Shown here piece after piece: positions 17,687 to 26,553 of a DNA stretch of 57,155 bases. The position numbers and the translations under genes are program-made. The stretch's first letter is position 1. The number at the start of each line of letters is the position of its first letter. The stretch comes from an uncultured Acidimicrobiaceae bacterium (lineage in GTDB: Bacteria; Actinomycetota; Acidimicrobiia; Acidimicrobiales; SZUA-35): NCBI GenBank assembly GCA_947259095.1, contig CAMYLA010000024.1:31149-88303 (forward strand), written 5' to 3'. The notes beneath the pieces were generated by a model that saw only the letters and a list, made by a program, of their open reading frames with translations, was not told where the DNA came from and searched no databases.

Positions 17687-19480
17687 ATGTCGACACCATC
17701 ACCACCACTGGCCGGATCGCCTCGGGACTCCTTCGCCCCCGATGGCTCGGCCACCGCCGTCGGGCCCCGTGGTCAGGTGGCCCACCGCGACCACATCGCC
17801 CACAGCGAACGGTTGGCCAGGAAACTGTGGGCGGTCCGGCCCGGGGTCTGGTGCCTGGTCGGCAACGGGCTGTCCAACCAGACCTTCATCGAGGGGCCGG
17901 ACGGGCTGATCGCCATAGACACCGGCGAGTCACGAGAGGAAATGGCCGAAGCGTTGCGAGTGGTGCGGGCCGAGACCGATGCCCCGGTGGCGGCGGTGAT
18001 CTACACCCACTTCCACTACGTCGCCGGCACCGCGGCCATCATCGACGCCGACCCGGGGGCCGAGGGACTGCCGATCTGGGGCCACGAACGCATCGTCGAC
18101 AACCGGCGGCGGATGGGCTCGGAGGTCAACACCGTGGCCGGCCGTGGGCTGGTCCACCAGTTCGGCATCCTGCTCCCCGAGGACGGCCCGGACGCCCTGG
18201 TCAACGTCGGCCTCGGACTGGAGTTCCGCCGCCGGGATCACGCCCCGTTCACCCCCGGCTTCCTGGCCCCGACCAACACCATCGCCGGCCCGACCTCGGC
18301 CACCATCGCCGGCTTGCGGGTCGAGTTCGTGCCGGCCCCGTCCGATGCCGATGATTCGCTGACGATTTGGTTCCCTGAACTGTCGGTCTGTGTCAACAAC
18401 CTGTGCTGGCCTGCGCTGTTCAACGTATTCGCCATCCGGGGTGAGGAATACCGCGACCCCAGGCTGCTGCTGACCGGGCTCGACCACATGATCTCCCTCG
18501 ACGCCGGACACCAGCTCGGCACCCACGGGCCGCCGATGTCCGGCGCCGACGAAATCCGAGCCGAGCTGACCACCTACCGGGATTCGATCCAGTTCCTCTG
18601 GGATCAGACCGTGCGGGGGATCAACCGGGGGCTGACCCTGGACGAGCTGATCGGGTTCGTTCAGCTGCCGGCGGCCTACGGGCGATCATTCCGGACCAGG
18701 CAGTTCTACGGGATCGCCGAGCATCACGTCCGCCAGATCCACGCCGGGCTGCGGGGTTGGTTCGATGGGAACGAGGCGTCGCTGCTGGCCATGCCGACCT
18801 GCGAGCGGGCCAGGCGGATGATCGCCGGGTTCGGCGGGGCCGACGAGGTCCGGGCCCAGGCCCAGGCGGCCCTGGCGGCCGACGATCTGCGGTGGGCGCT
18901 GGAGCTCTCCAGCTGGCTGGTCCGCTGCGAGGAGGACTCGAACGGCCGAGCCGACGGTGGCACCGACCAGGACCGGGCGTTGCTGGCGGCTGTGCTGCGG
19001 ACCGTGGCCCAGCGAACGACCTCGGCCAACCTGCGGAACCACTGCCTGACCCGGGCCCTGGAACTCGACGGTTCGCTGGATCTGAGCCGGTTCCGGATCC
19101 ATCGCTTCGGTCGGGCCGAGGTGCTTGCCAACCCGCCCCAGATGTACGTCCACACCCTTCGGGTGCTGCTCGACCCGGTTTTGGTCGAGGGGCTCGATGA
19201 GCACGTCCGCTTCGAGTTCGACGGGGGAGGGGTGGCCGGGCTTCACGTCCGCAACGGGGTTGCCGCTCCGACCGACGGCGTCGACGCCCGCTCGGCCATC
19301 GCCCTGGACCATCAGACCTGGGCCGACCTCCTGTCGAACCGGCTCACCTACGACGATGCGGTCGACGCCGACCGGATTCGGTTGACCGGCGACCCGGCTC
19401 GGATCCGGGCCGCGCTTGGAGGCCTCGATCACGATGCCTTCCGCCTACCGGCAGGGGCCGGGCCGGCGTCGTCATCATGA
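17687..19480 (+). CDS. Alkyl-sulfatase-like metallo-beta-lactamase protein with altered metal motif
   Basis: A 597-residue protein with the three-part layout of SdsA1-type alkylsulfatases: N-terminal metallo-beta-lactamase fold, a helical dimerisation domain (about 330-440, with FYGIAEHHVRQIHAGLRGWFDGN) and a C-terminal sterol-carrier-like domain. The usual HxHxDH motif reads THFHYVAGT, so the Asp and second His of the canonical zinc site are missing. Other ligands (HQLGTHGP) remain. It may use one metal or be a divergent hydrolase. It overlaps the arylsulfatase by 4 bp (ATGA), so both are one operon for sulfate-ester use. Confidence 0.82.
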   Translation: MSTPSPPLAGSPRDSFAPDGSATAVGPRGQVAHRDHIAHSERLARKLWAVRPGVWCLVGNGLSNQTFIEGPDGLIAIDTGESREEMAEALRVVRAETDAPVAAVIYTHFHYVAGTAAIIDADPGAEGLPIWGHERIVDNRRRMGSEVNTVAGRGLVHQFGILLPEDGPDALVNVGLGLEFRRRDHAPFTPGFLAPTNTIAGPTSATIAGLRVEFVPAPSDADDSLTIWFPELSVCVNNLCWPALFNVFAIRGEEYRDPRLLLTGLDHMISLDAGHQLGTHGPPMSGADEIRAELTTYRDSIQFLWDQTVRGINRGLTLDELIGFVQLPAAYGRSFRTRQFYGIAEHHVRQIHAGLRGWFDGNEASLLAMPTCERARRMIAGFGGADEVRAQAQAALAADDLRWALELSSWLVRCEEDSNGRADGGTDQDRALLAAVLRTVAQRTTSANLRNHCLTRALELDGSLDLSRFRIHRFGRAEVLANPPQMYVHTLRVLLDPVLVEGLDEHVRFEFDGGGVAGLHVRNGVAAPTDGVDARSAIALDHQTWADLLSNRLTYDDAVDADRIRLTGDPARIRAALGGLDHDAFRLPAGAGPASSS

Positions 19481-21834
19481 GCGAGACCGGGGCGCCGAAC
19501 GCCATCCCCAGACCGACCGCAGCATTCGAAGGCAGGATCGGCACCTACATCCCGGACTCCGAGGCTGTGCCACTCGAGCCGGCGGGGGCCCCCGATGGTG
19601 CACCGAACGTGGTGCTGATCATGCTCGACGACGTCGGGTTCGGTTCGCCGTCCACCTTCGGCGGCCCGGTCCCGATGCCGACCGTCGATCGGGTGGCGGC
19701 CGGCGGCCTTCGCTACAACCGGTTCCACACCACCGCCCTGTGCTCGCCGACCAGGGCGTCGCTGTTGACCGGGCGCAACCACCATGCGGTCCACATGGGG
19801 GGCATCACCGAGATCTCCAACAGCTTCCCCGGCTACGACTCGGCCATCCCCCGGGAGTCGGCCACGGTGGCCGAGATCCTGCGGCAGCACGGCTATGCCA
19901 CCGGCTGTTTCGGGAAGTGGCACCTCACGCCATCCTGGGAGCAGAGCCCTGCCGGCCCGTTCGACCGGTGGCCGACCGGCATGGGTTTCGACCGCTTCTA
20001 CGGGATCGTCGGCGCCGAGGCCTCCCACTGGGAACCGGCCGCCTACGACCAGACCACACCGATCGAGCCTCACCTGCACCGGCCCGACGGTGCGCCGCCG
20101 TACCACCTGACCGAAGACATTGCCGACAAGGCCATCGAGTGGATCCAGCGGCAGCGGGTGTCGGCGCCGGATCGGCCGTTCTTCTGCTATTTCGCCCCGG
20201 CCGCGGTCCACACCCCCCATCACGTCGGCCCGGACTGGATCGAGCGGTTCAAGGGTCGCTTCGATGAGGGCTGGGACGCGCTACGAATCGAGATCCACCA
20301 GCGCCAGCTGGACTTGGGGGTGATCCCGGCCGACACGGTGCTCACACCGCGCCCGGACCAGGTCCCGGCCTGGGCCGACTACCCCGATCGCTACAAGCCG
20401 GTGGCCAGCAGGTTGATGGAGACCTTCGCCGCCTTCCTGGCCCACACCGACGCCCAGGTCGGCCGGGTGCTGGACGCCGTCGATCGCCTCGGTGAGGGCG
20501 ACGACACGCTGGTCATCTACCTCACCGGCGATAATGGTGCCTCGGCCGAGGGCACGATTCACGGCGCCTGGGCCGCACCGTCGTTCCAGAACGGGATCGA
20601 CGAGGACCCCGAGTGGCTGCTGGAACACATGGACGACTTCGGCTCGGCCCGGTGTGAGAACCACTTCAACATCGGTTGGGCGTGGGCCCTCGACGCACCG
20701 TTCCAATGGATGAAACAGGTGGCCTCCCACTTCGGTGGGACCAGGAACGGCCTGGCGGTGTCGTGGCCGAAGCGGATCGCCGACGCCGGTGGGCTGCGGA
20801 GCCAGTTCCATCACGTCAACGACATCGCCCCCACCATCCTGGAGGCGGCGGGGATCGACTGGCCGGATCGGGTCGACGGGATAGACCAGCTGCCGGTCGA
20901 CGGCACCTCGATGGCCTACTCCTTCGACCAACCCGATGCCCCGAGTACCCACACCACCCAGTACTTCGAGATCCTCGGCAATCGGGCCATCTATCACGAC
21001 GGCTGGATGGCCTCCTGTTTCCACGGTCGGGTGCCGTGGATCCGGCTGGCAGCCTACGAGTTCGACGGGCCCCAGGAACGGTGGGAGCTGTACGACATCG
21101 CAAACGACTTTTCCCAGAGCGACGACCTGGCGGATCGGCACCCGGAGAAGTTGGCCGAACTGCGGGAGCTGTTCCATGCCGAGGCCGGCCGAAACGGCGT
21201 GTACCCGCTGCGGGACGCCGGCTCGCCCCGGAGTGGCCCGTTCCGCACCCCCCGGTCGCTGGGGTCACGGCGGCGGATGACCTACACCAAGGCCCATGTT
21301 CGTATGCCGGAGCGTTCGGTGGTCGACCTCAAGAACGCCTCCCACGAGATCACCGCCGAGCTGGACATCCCCGACGGTGGGGCCCAGGGGGTGATCGCCT
21401 GCCAGGGTGGCAACATGGCCGGCTGGTCGCTCTATCTCGACACCGACGGTCGGCCGACCTACCTCTACAACTGGTTCGGCAAGGAACTCACCACCGTCTC
21501 CGGTCACGCACTGGGGCCGGGCCATCACGAGCTGGCGGTCCACTACGATCACGACGGCGGGTTCGGGGCCGGCGGTGAGGTCCGGTTGGTGGTCGACGGG
21601 GCCGAGACCGACCGGGCACGAATCGAGCGGACGGTGCCGATCGTGTTCTCGATGAGCGGCGAGACCTTCGACGTCGGGGTCGATACCGGTGCCTCGGTCG
21701 GCGACTACCCACACGATTTCCGCTGCACCGCCGACATCGTGGGCGTCACCCTCGAACGCCTGTCCACCCCCGATGCCGCAACCCGGAAGGCCAGGGCCGA
21801 CGGTGAGTTCCGGGCCGGCATGAGGGCCCAGTAG
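19477..21834 (+). CDS. Type I arylsulfatase
   Basis: A 785-residue sulfatase. The metal-binding Asp pair is in IMLDDVGFG, and the formylglycine site is C89 in ALCSPTRASLLTGRNHH, so a formylglycine-generating enzyme must act on it. VIYLTGDNGASAEGT and the FGGTRNGLAVSWPKRI segment are typical of the large actinobacterial/cyanobacterial arylsulfatases. The last 200 residues form a beta-rich C-terminal domain. No signal peptide is seen, so it is probably cytoplasmic, as is its partner. ATG overlaps the upstream stop. Confidence 0.93.
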   Translation: MSETGAPNAIPRPTAAFEGRIGTYIPDSEAVPLEPAGAPDGAPNVVLIMLDDVGFGSPSTFGGPVPMPTVDRVAAGGLRYNRFHTTALCSPTRASLLTGRNHHAVHMGGITEISNSFPGYDSAIPRESATVAEILRQHGYATGCFGKWHLTPSWEQSPAGPFDRWPTGMGFDRFYGIVGAEASHWEPAAYDQTTPIEPHLHRPDGAPPYHLTEDIADKAIEWIQRQRVSAPDRPFFCYFAPAAVHTPHHVGPDWIERFKGRFDEGWDALRIEIHQRQLDLGVIPADTVLTPRPDQVPAWADYPDRYKPVASRLMETFAAFLAHTDAQVGRVLDAVDRLGEGDDTLVIYLTGDNGASAEGTIHGAWAAPSFQNGIDEDPEWLLEHMDDFGSARCENHFNIGWAWALDAPFQWMKQVASHFGGTRNGLAVSWPKRIADAGGLRSQFHHVNDIAPTILEAAGIDWPDRVDGIDQLPVDGTSMAYSFDQPDAPSTHTTQYFEILGNRAIYHDGWMASCFHGRVPWIRLAAYEFDGPQERWELYDIANDFSQSDDLADRHPEKLAELRELFHAEAGRNGVYPLRDAGSPRSGPFRTPRSLGSRRRMTYTKAHVRMPERSVVDLKNASHEITAELDIPDGGAQGVIACQGGNMAGWSLYLDTDGRPTYLYNWFGKELTTVSGHALGPGHHELAVHYDHDGGFGAGGEVRLVVDGAETDRARIERTVPIVFSMSGETFDVGVDTGASVGDYPHDFRCTADIVGVTLERLSTPDAATRKARADGEFRAGMRAQ

Positions 21835-21836
21835 CC

Positions 21837-21949
21837 GGGAACCCTCCGGGTGGGAACCCTTCGGGTTCCTCGAGTTCGGCTGTGCCGAACGTCGGGTAAG
21901 GGGAACCCTCCGGGTGGCTCGAGTTCGGCTGTGCCGAACGTCGGGTAAG
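21837..21949. repeat. Duplicated hairpin repeat downstream of the arylsulfatase
   Basis: Two copies of a composite unit follow the stop codon. GGGAACCCTCCGGGTGG occurs at 21837-21853 and 21901-21917. A 32-bp block starting CTCGAG and containing GTTCGGC-TGT-GCCGAAC (7-bp perfect hairpin) occurs at 21869-21900 and 21918-21949, identical in both. A third, slightly diverged block lies at 24254-24281. The hairpins may terminate the sulfatase operon. The recurrence across a decayed island suggests a REP-like or recombination-prone element. Confidence 0.8.
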
Positions 21950-21951
21950 GG

Positions 21952-23090
21952 TGTGGGGGCCGAATATTCGGCCGTGTGGGTTGACCAGGACAAACGCGGC
22001 CGATGCTGATCAGCGGTGTCTCGCATCCTCTACCACTTCATCGCCGCGCTCGCCCGTCTCGCTTTTCGTTCCGGCCGTTCCAAGGACCTCGAGATCATCG
22101 TCCTACGCCATCAACTCGCCGTCCTGCGCCGCCAGATCGACCGGCCCGCACTCAGCGACGATGACCGGACGTTGCTGAGCGCGATCGCAGCCGCGCTCCC
22201 CCGGTTTCGTCGAACCGGCTGGCTCGTCACCCCCGACACCCTCCTCCGATGGCATCGCCGGCGAGTCGCTCGCCACTGGACCCAATCCAACCGAAGACCA
22301 GGACGACCACCAACGTCTGTCGAACTCCGCAGACTCGTCCTCCGTCTCGCGTCCGAGAATCCGGCCTGGGGCTACCGACGCATCCACGGCGAACTCCTCA
22401 GCCTCGGCCACCGCATCGCCTCCTCGACCGTATGGAAGATCGTCAAAACCCACAGCATCGACCCTGCCTCGAACGCTCTGAAGTCACCTGGTCGCAGTTC
22501 CTTCACTCTCAGGCAGCGGTGGCCTGCGACTTCTTCACCGTCGACACCGCCCTGCTCCGCCGCTACTACGTGCTGTTCTTCATCCCCACCCGCCAAGTCT
22601 TCTACGCCGGCACCACTCCCAACCCCACCGGAGCCTGGACCACCCAAGCCGCCAGCAACCTGTTCCTCCGCCACGCCAACCAGCTCGCCGGTTCACGAGC
22701 ACTGGTTCGCGATCGGGGTAGCCAGTTCATCGACACCTTCGACGAGATCTTCCGAACCGAAGGCCTCAAGGTCCTCAAGACACCAGTCCGCACTCCGGTC
22801 GCCAACACGTTCGCTAGACGCTGGATCGGATCGATCCGCCGCGAACTCCTCGACCGAACCATCCTCTGGAACCAACACCAATTGGAGCGGCTCGTCGTCG
22901 ACTACACCGAGCACTACAACAACCACCGACCCGACCGCTCCCTCAACCAGCTACCACCGCTGCCACCCGAGCCTTCACCCCACGCCGATCCCCCCAGGCT
23001 CCGAGTCATCAAATCGACCCGCTGCGACGGACTCATCCACGAGTACCGAAATGCCGCCTGACCAGCCACGATGCGATATTCGGCCCCACA
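21952..23090 (+). mobile_element. Degenerate insertion sequence, integrase-core type, about 1.14 kb
   Basis: Imperfect terminal inverted repeats bound a transposase remnant: TGTGGGGGCCGAATAT at 21952-21967 and the reverse complement of TGTGGGGCCGAATAT at 23076-23090 (one G fewer). The internal gene spans 22016-23061. I could not see a clear target-site duplication. The single transposase gene has an HTH followed by an rve-type core, as in IS3/IS481-related elements. It is not mobile on its own because the transposase is damaged. Confidence 0.75.
22016..23061 (+). pseudogene. Transposase with integrase core, frameshifted and catalytic Glu lost
   Basis: The first frame (22016 to about 22468) encodes an HTH region with DLEIIVLRHQLAVLRRQI and AWGYRRIHGEL. 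The rest (about 22468-23061) continues in another frame with the catalytic Asp segments DFFTVDT and VRDRGSQFID. A one-base loss between 22465 and 22468 explains the shift. In the third catalytic segment the expected N-x-F-A-E-R reads NTFARR, so the DDE glutamate is replaced by Arg. No A-rich slippery site is present, so programmed frameshifting is unlikely. Both defects make it inactive. Confidence 0.85.
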
Positions 23091-23157
23091 GGGCGTTCGA
23101 CACGGCCCTCTATCCGCTTCCGCCCAGGGTTCGGTTTGACCCAACTCGTCGCTGGCG

Positions 23158-23841
23158 TCAGCGGGCCCGTTCGAGCAGACCGAGATCGACGAGGCGTTGA
23201 CGTCGGCCGAAGACGATGAGGGCATCGCCGTCGTCGAGGGTGACGTCGGCGGGTGACTCGCCGATCAGTTTCTGACTGCGGCGTACCGCCAGGACCGTGA
23301 CGCCTGGCAGAGCTTGACCGAGACCTCGCAGGCTCCGGGGTGCGTCGGGGGGCTGCGCCACAACCTCGGCGGCCGCCACAACGAAGTCGTCGTCGAGGCT
23401 GAGCAGCTCCTGGCCGGATCCTTCGAGCGCGGGTAGAAGCCTGGATTGTGCATAGTGTTGGCCGAGTCGCTCCAGGGCGCGGGTGACCGGGCGGTTCAGC
23501 ACGGCGAGCAGGATCAACACCACGCCGGCAACGGTCACCAGAGAACGGTCTTTCGTGCTACCCGGACCGGGAGCCACGAAGCCGATCAGGACGCTGACCA
23601 CCAGCGTCGGTGTGCCCAGGGCACCGACGAACATTGCGGCCATGATAATCCGGCGGCGCACCGGGTGGTTGACCACGTTCTCGGCTTCCGATGTCGTGAA
23701 GCCGGCGCCGCTGAAGGCCGACCGAGCCTGGAACGAAGCCACCCGAGGTGGGATGCCGGTAGCGATCAGAGCCCCCGTTGCCAGCTGCGTGAACACGAGC
23801 GTGATGACGGCGACGACGAGAAACGTGGCGATGGCGTACAT
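23158..23841 (-). CDS. Membrane protein with TrkA-C (RCK-C) domain
   Basis: A 227-residue protein with three likely membrane helices (residues about 3-28, 65-88, 100-118) and a cytoplasmic C-terminal domain from about 145, ending GDALIVFGRRQRLVDLG, which fits the RCK-C/TrkA-C ligand-binding fold. The segment ARSAFSGAGFTTSEAENV between helices 1 and 2 recalls the pore loop of TrkH-type potassium transporters. It may be a small potassium channel or regulator. It is the only apparently intact gene in the decayed island. Confidence 0.72.
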   Translation of the reverse strand: MYAIATFLVVAVITLVFTQLATGALIATGIPPRVASFQARSAFSGAGFTTSEAENVVNHPVRRRIIMAAMFVGALGTPTLVVSVLIGFVAPGPGSTKDRSLVTVAGVVLILLAVLNRPVTRALERLGQHYAQSRLLPALEGSGQELLSLDDDFVVAAAEVVAQPPDAPRSLRGLGQALPGVTVLAVRRSQKLIGESPADVTLDDGDALIVFGRRQRLVDLGLLERAR

Positions 23842-23997
23842 GACGACATCCTCTCAGAGCCACCGGACGTGCGTGCGCAGGAGCATCACATGTTTCGGGG
23901 GTCCGGGCTGGTCGTTCAGTCCTGGCTGTCCGCTACCAGCCCGTGATACAGCGCATAGCGGGCCGCCGCCGGGCGATTCTCAATGCCCAGTCTGGCC

Positions 23998-24212
23998 ATG
24001 TCCGACTCTGTCGAAGACCTCATCGAACCCACCGATCTCCAGCAGCGCTCGACGCCAACCCAGGGGCGCGAGCAAAGTGGGACGGCTTCTCGCCGAGCGA
24101 GCGCAAGCTCATGCTGTGTTGGGTCGTCAGCGCGGCCCGACAGAGCACCAAAGCAAGACGAATCGAGGAAATCGTCCAGAAAGCAGCTCACGGCCAACGA
24201 GCCCGAGGCTAG
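23998..24212 (+). pseudogene. YdeI/OmpD-associated-type C-terminal domain, frameshifted
   Basis: From ATG 23998 the frame reads SDSVEDLIEPTDLQ; near 24040 the homology moves to another frame, AALDANPGARAKWDGFSP then LCWVVSAARQSTKARRIEEI, and ends at 24212. The tail has the Lys/Arg-rich helix pattern of the YdeI family, which crosses oxidative and peptide stress functions. A single indel near 24040 would restore one product of about 71 residues. Either the gene is dead or the base is an assembly error. Confidence 0.6.
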
Positions 24213-24253
24213 ACGGCGGACTTCCAACAGTTTCCGCTTGAATCGAACACTTG

Positions 24254-24281
24254 CTCGAGTTCGGCTGTGCCGAACGTCGGG
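24254..24281. repeat. Third copy of the CTCGAG / GTTCGGC hairpin repeat
   Basis: CTCGAG followed by the 7-bp hairpin arms TTCGGC and GCCGAA and GTCGGG matches the first 28 bases of the blocks at 21869 and 21918, then diverges. It sits between two convergent broken genes, 2.3 kb from the first pair. Confidence 0.8.
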
Positions 24282-24290
24282 GGTAGGGCG

Positions 24291-25130
24291 CTAGAGCGGC
24301 AGGCCGAAGATCAGGATCGTGGCCATGGCCAGCCCGATGAGGTGGCGCCGATGATGGCCGACGTCTGACTGCCGATTGCCGCCAGCAGGAGCAGCAACGG
24401 CATGCTGACACCGATCTTCTCCGACACCACGAAGATGGCGGTGCCGTTGATCTCGGTGTCCGGCCGGAGGAACAGCACCAGGATCGAGCCGAGGAGGGCG
24501 ACGAAGACGACGGTGGAGACGATCTGGGCCACCCGCATCGTCGAGATCCGTTGCTCGGCGCCGAACCGCACACCGATGTAGCGCGACGCCTCGAAGCCCT
24601 GGACGATGGCGAACAGTCCGATGATCTTGCGGTATTCCTCGATGCCGGGCTCGGGTGCGGCCTCGAGTTCCCAGGGCCCACCGAGCGCCTCCTGCAAGTT
24701 GAAGATCAAGAAGGCGACCAGCACGCCGAAGACCGCGGCGAGGTTGAAGGCCGTGGTCTGGTCGCCCTTCTCGTTGAGCCACTTCATGCCGCCGAAGTAG
24801 CCGACGACGGCGATCGCTGCCCCGTACGAGCCGGTCGCCGGTGTCCCTGAGTGGTTCGTACTGGCGGATGTTGTAGGAGATGGCGAACCCGGTGGCGATG
24901 GCGACGAGGCACACGCCGAGCATCACCAGCGGAGCGGTGAACCCGGCGAGGAGGACGATCGCCGGCGACAGGATGATGAACCCGACGTCCATGATGTTGG
25001 CCAGAGGCACCACCGTTGCCTGGTAGCGCTTCGACCGTTGGACGGTGGGGCGGTAGAGGAAGTACGCGATGACGGCGATCGTCGCCAGCGCCAGGGACAT
25101 GGCCACCCATTGATCGGATTGGCTCCGCAT
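24291..25130 (-). pseudogene. Unknown multi-pass membrane protein with two compensating frameshifts
   Basis: Reading from ATG 25130, hydrophobic helices (VAMSLALATIAVIAYFLY, GFIILSPAIVLLAGFTAPLV) continue to about 24840, then the frame turns Arg-rich. The membrane character resumes in another frame (GYFGGMKWLNEKGDQTTAFN to about 24348) and returns to the first for the last residues (IGLAMATILIFGLPL). One extra base near 24835 and one lost base near 24347 would explain this. The inferred intact product is about 279 residues with six or seven membrane segments. I do not recognise the family. Confidence 0.75.
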
Positions 25131-25245
25131 CGCCTGCCGCTCCTGTCCGCTGTTGTTGCCTGTCGAACCCGATCGCTAGATTGGGGGCTGCCCAGCGACC
25201 ACTTCCATCGAGCCCGCATGGCTTGAACGACGGGGCCGGCGAGCC

Positions 25246-26553
25246 CTACAGGTCGTACAGGTCGCCGAGGTCGAGGATGGTGGTGAGCTCGTCGAGGGCC
25301 CGGTCGGATTCGCCGGCCAGGGCAGGGTCGGCCAGATCGTTCGGGGTGAGCTCGTCCCGGTAGTGGGCGTCGACCCAGCGCTCCAGCTCGGCAAGGAGCG
25401 GTTCGTCGAGCAGCACCCGACCGGTCAGCGCTCGACGTTCGGCGTCGGTCAGCACCACTCGGAGCCGGAGGCAGGCCGGGCCGCCACCGTTGTGCATGCT
25501 CTCCCGGAGGTCCAGGCTGTGGACCGAAGCGATCGGGTTGCCGGGGTCGGCCACCGCCTCGGCCAGATAGGCCGCGGTGCTTTCGGTCTCATCGACCTCG
25601 GCCGGGGCGATCAACGTCATCGATCCATCCGGCAGCGTCACCAGCTGGGAGTTGAACAGGTACGACGAGATCGCATCCTCGAGCGGCACCCGATCGGCGG
25701 CAACCTCGACCAACCTGACCGGCAAGCCGTCGATGGCCGCGCTCAGGAGCCCGGGATCCTCGAACGCCGACTGGTGGGCAAGGACAACATCCTCGTTCAC
25801 CACCGAGACGACGTCGTTGTGGAAGGCGCCGGCGTCGATGGCGGCATCGGCCTGGCGGACGAACAGCACCCGGTTGGGGGCGACCCCGTGACTTCGGCTG
25901 ATCAGCTCCCCGGCCAACCTGGTTTGACGGCGGGGAAAGCCTCCGGGGCTGACCGGTTCATCGGCATCCCGCCCGTAGACGAACACCTGGAGGCCCGGTT
26001 CACCGTGGCTGGGGGTGAGCCGCCCGTGGTTGGCCGCGCCCTCGTCGGCGAAGGCCGCGGCCCCAGGTAGGGGATCGTGGACCTCGAATCTGGCCTGGTC
26101 GGCGAAGATGGCGGCCAGGATCCGCCCGGTTTGGCCGGACTCGAACGACCGGTGGGTGGTGGACGACAGGTTGGCCGGGGTCAGGTGGACCCGCCGGTCC
26201 GCTGTGTCGGCCGACGGCGAGACGGTGGCGGCGTTGGCGGCCCACATCGGCGAGGCCGACATGATGGCCGGGACCAGCTGCGGTGACCGGCGGTGGACGT
26301 CGGCCGGGGTGGCGTCGGGACCGAACCCCAGCCGGCGGAGGATGTTCGGATCGGGGCGGCGTTGTGGTGGCAACACCCCCTGAGCCAGCCCCAGCTCGGT
26401 CAGCAGCCGCATCTTTGCCAGCCCTTGGCGGGCGGCCCGGCGAGGGCTCGACACCATGCCGGCATGGCCCATCGAGGCCCGATTGCCGAGCGACAGCCCC
26501 GCGTAGTTGTGGGTTGGGCCGACCAGTCCGTCGAAGTTGACCTCGGCGGTCAT
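25246..26553 (-). CDS. astB: N-succinylarginine dihydrolase
   Basis: A 435-residue AstB. It begins AEVNFDGLVGPTHNYAGLS, has ANAATVSPSADT, the catalytic His in AFHNDVVSV, and near the C-terminus NGGGPACLRLRV with the catalytic Cys. It hydrolyses N2-succinylarginine to succinylornithine, ammonia and CO2, step 2 of the arginine succinyltransferase pathway. I chose ATG 26553 because it overlaps the astA stop (ATGA) and gives the family N-terminus; a GTG at 26565 would add four residues. Confidence 0.95.
   Translation of the reverse strand: MTAEVNFDGLVGPTHNYAGLSLGNRASMGHAGMVSSPRRAARQGLAKMRLLTELGLAQGVLPPQRRPDPNILRRLGFGPDATPADVHRRSPQLVPAIMSASPMWAANAATVSPSADTADRRVHLTPANLSSTTHRSFESGQTGRILAAIFADQARFEVHDPLPGAAAFADEGAANHGRLTPSHGEPGLQVFVYGRDADEPVSPGGFPRRQTRLAGELISRSHGVAPNRVLFVRQADAAIDAGAFHNDVVSVVNEDVVLAHQSAFEDPGLLSAAIDGLPVRLVEVAADRVPLEDAISSYLFNSQLVTLPDGSMTLIAPAEVDETESTAAYLAEAVADPGNPIASVHSLDLRESMHNGGGPACLRLRVVLTDAERRALTGRVLLDEPLLAELERWVDAHYRDELTPNDLADPALAGESDRALDELTTILDLGDLYDL

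Noticed and set aside
22460..22475. Programmed -1 frameshift in the transposase, as in IS3-type elements.
   Set aside because: No slippery A/G run or downstream stem-loop is visible, and the catalytic Glu is also lost, so decay is the simpler reading.
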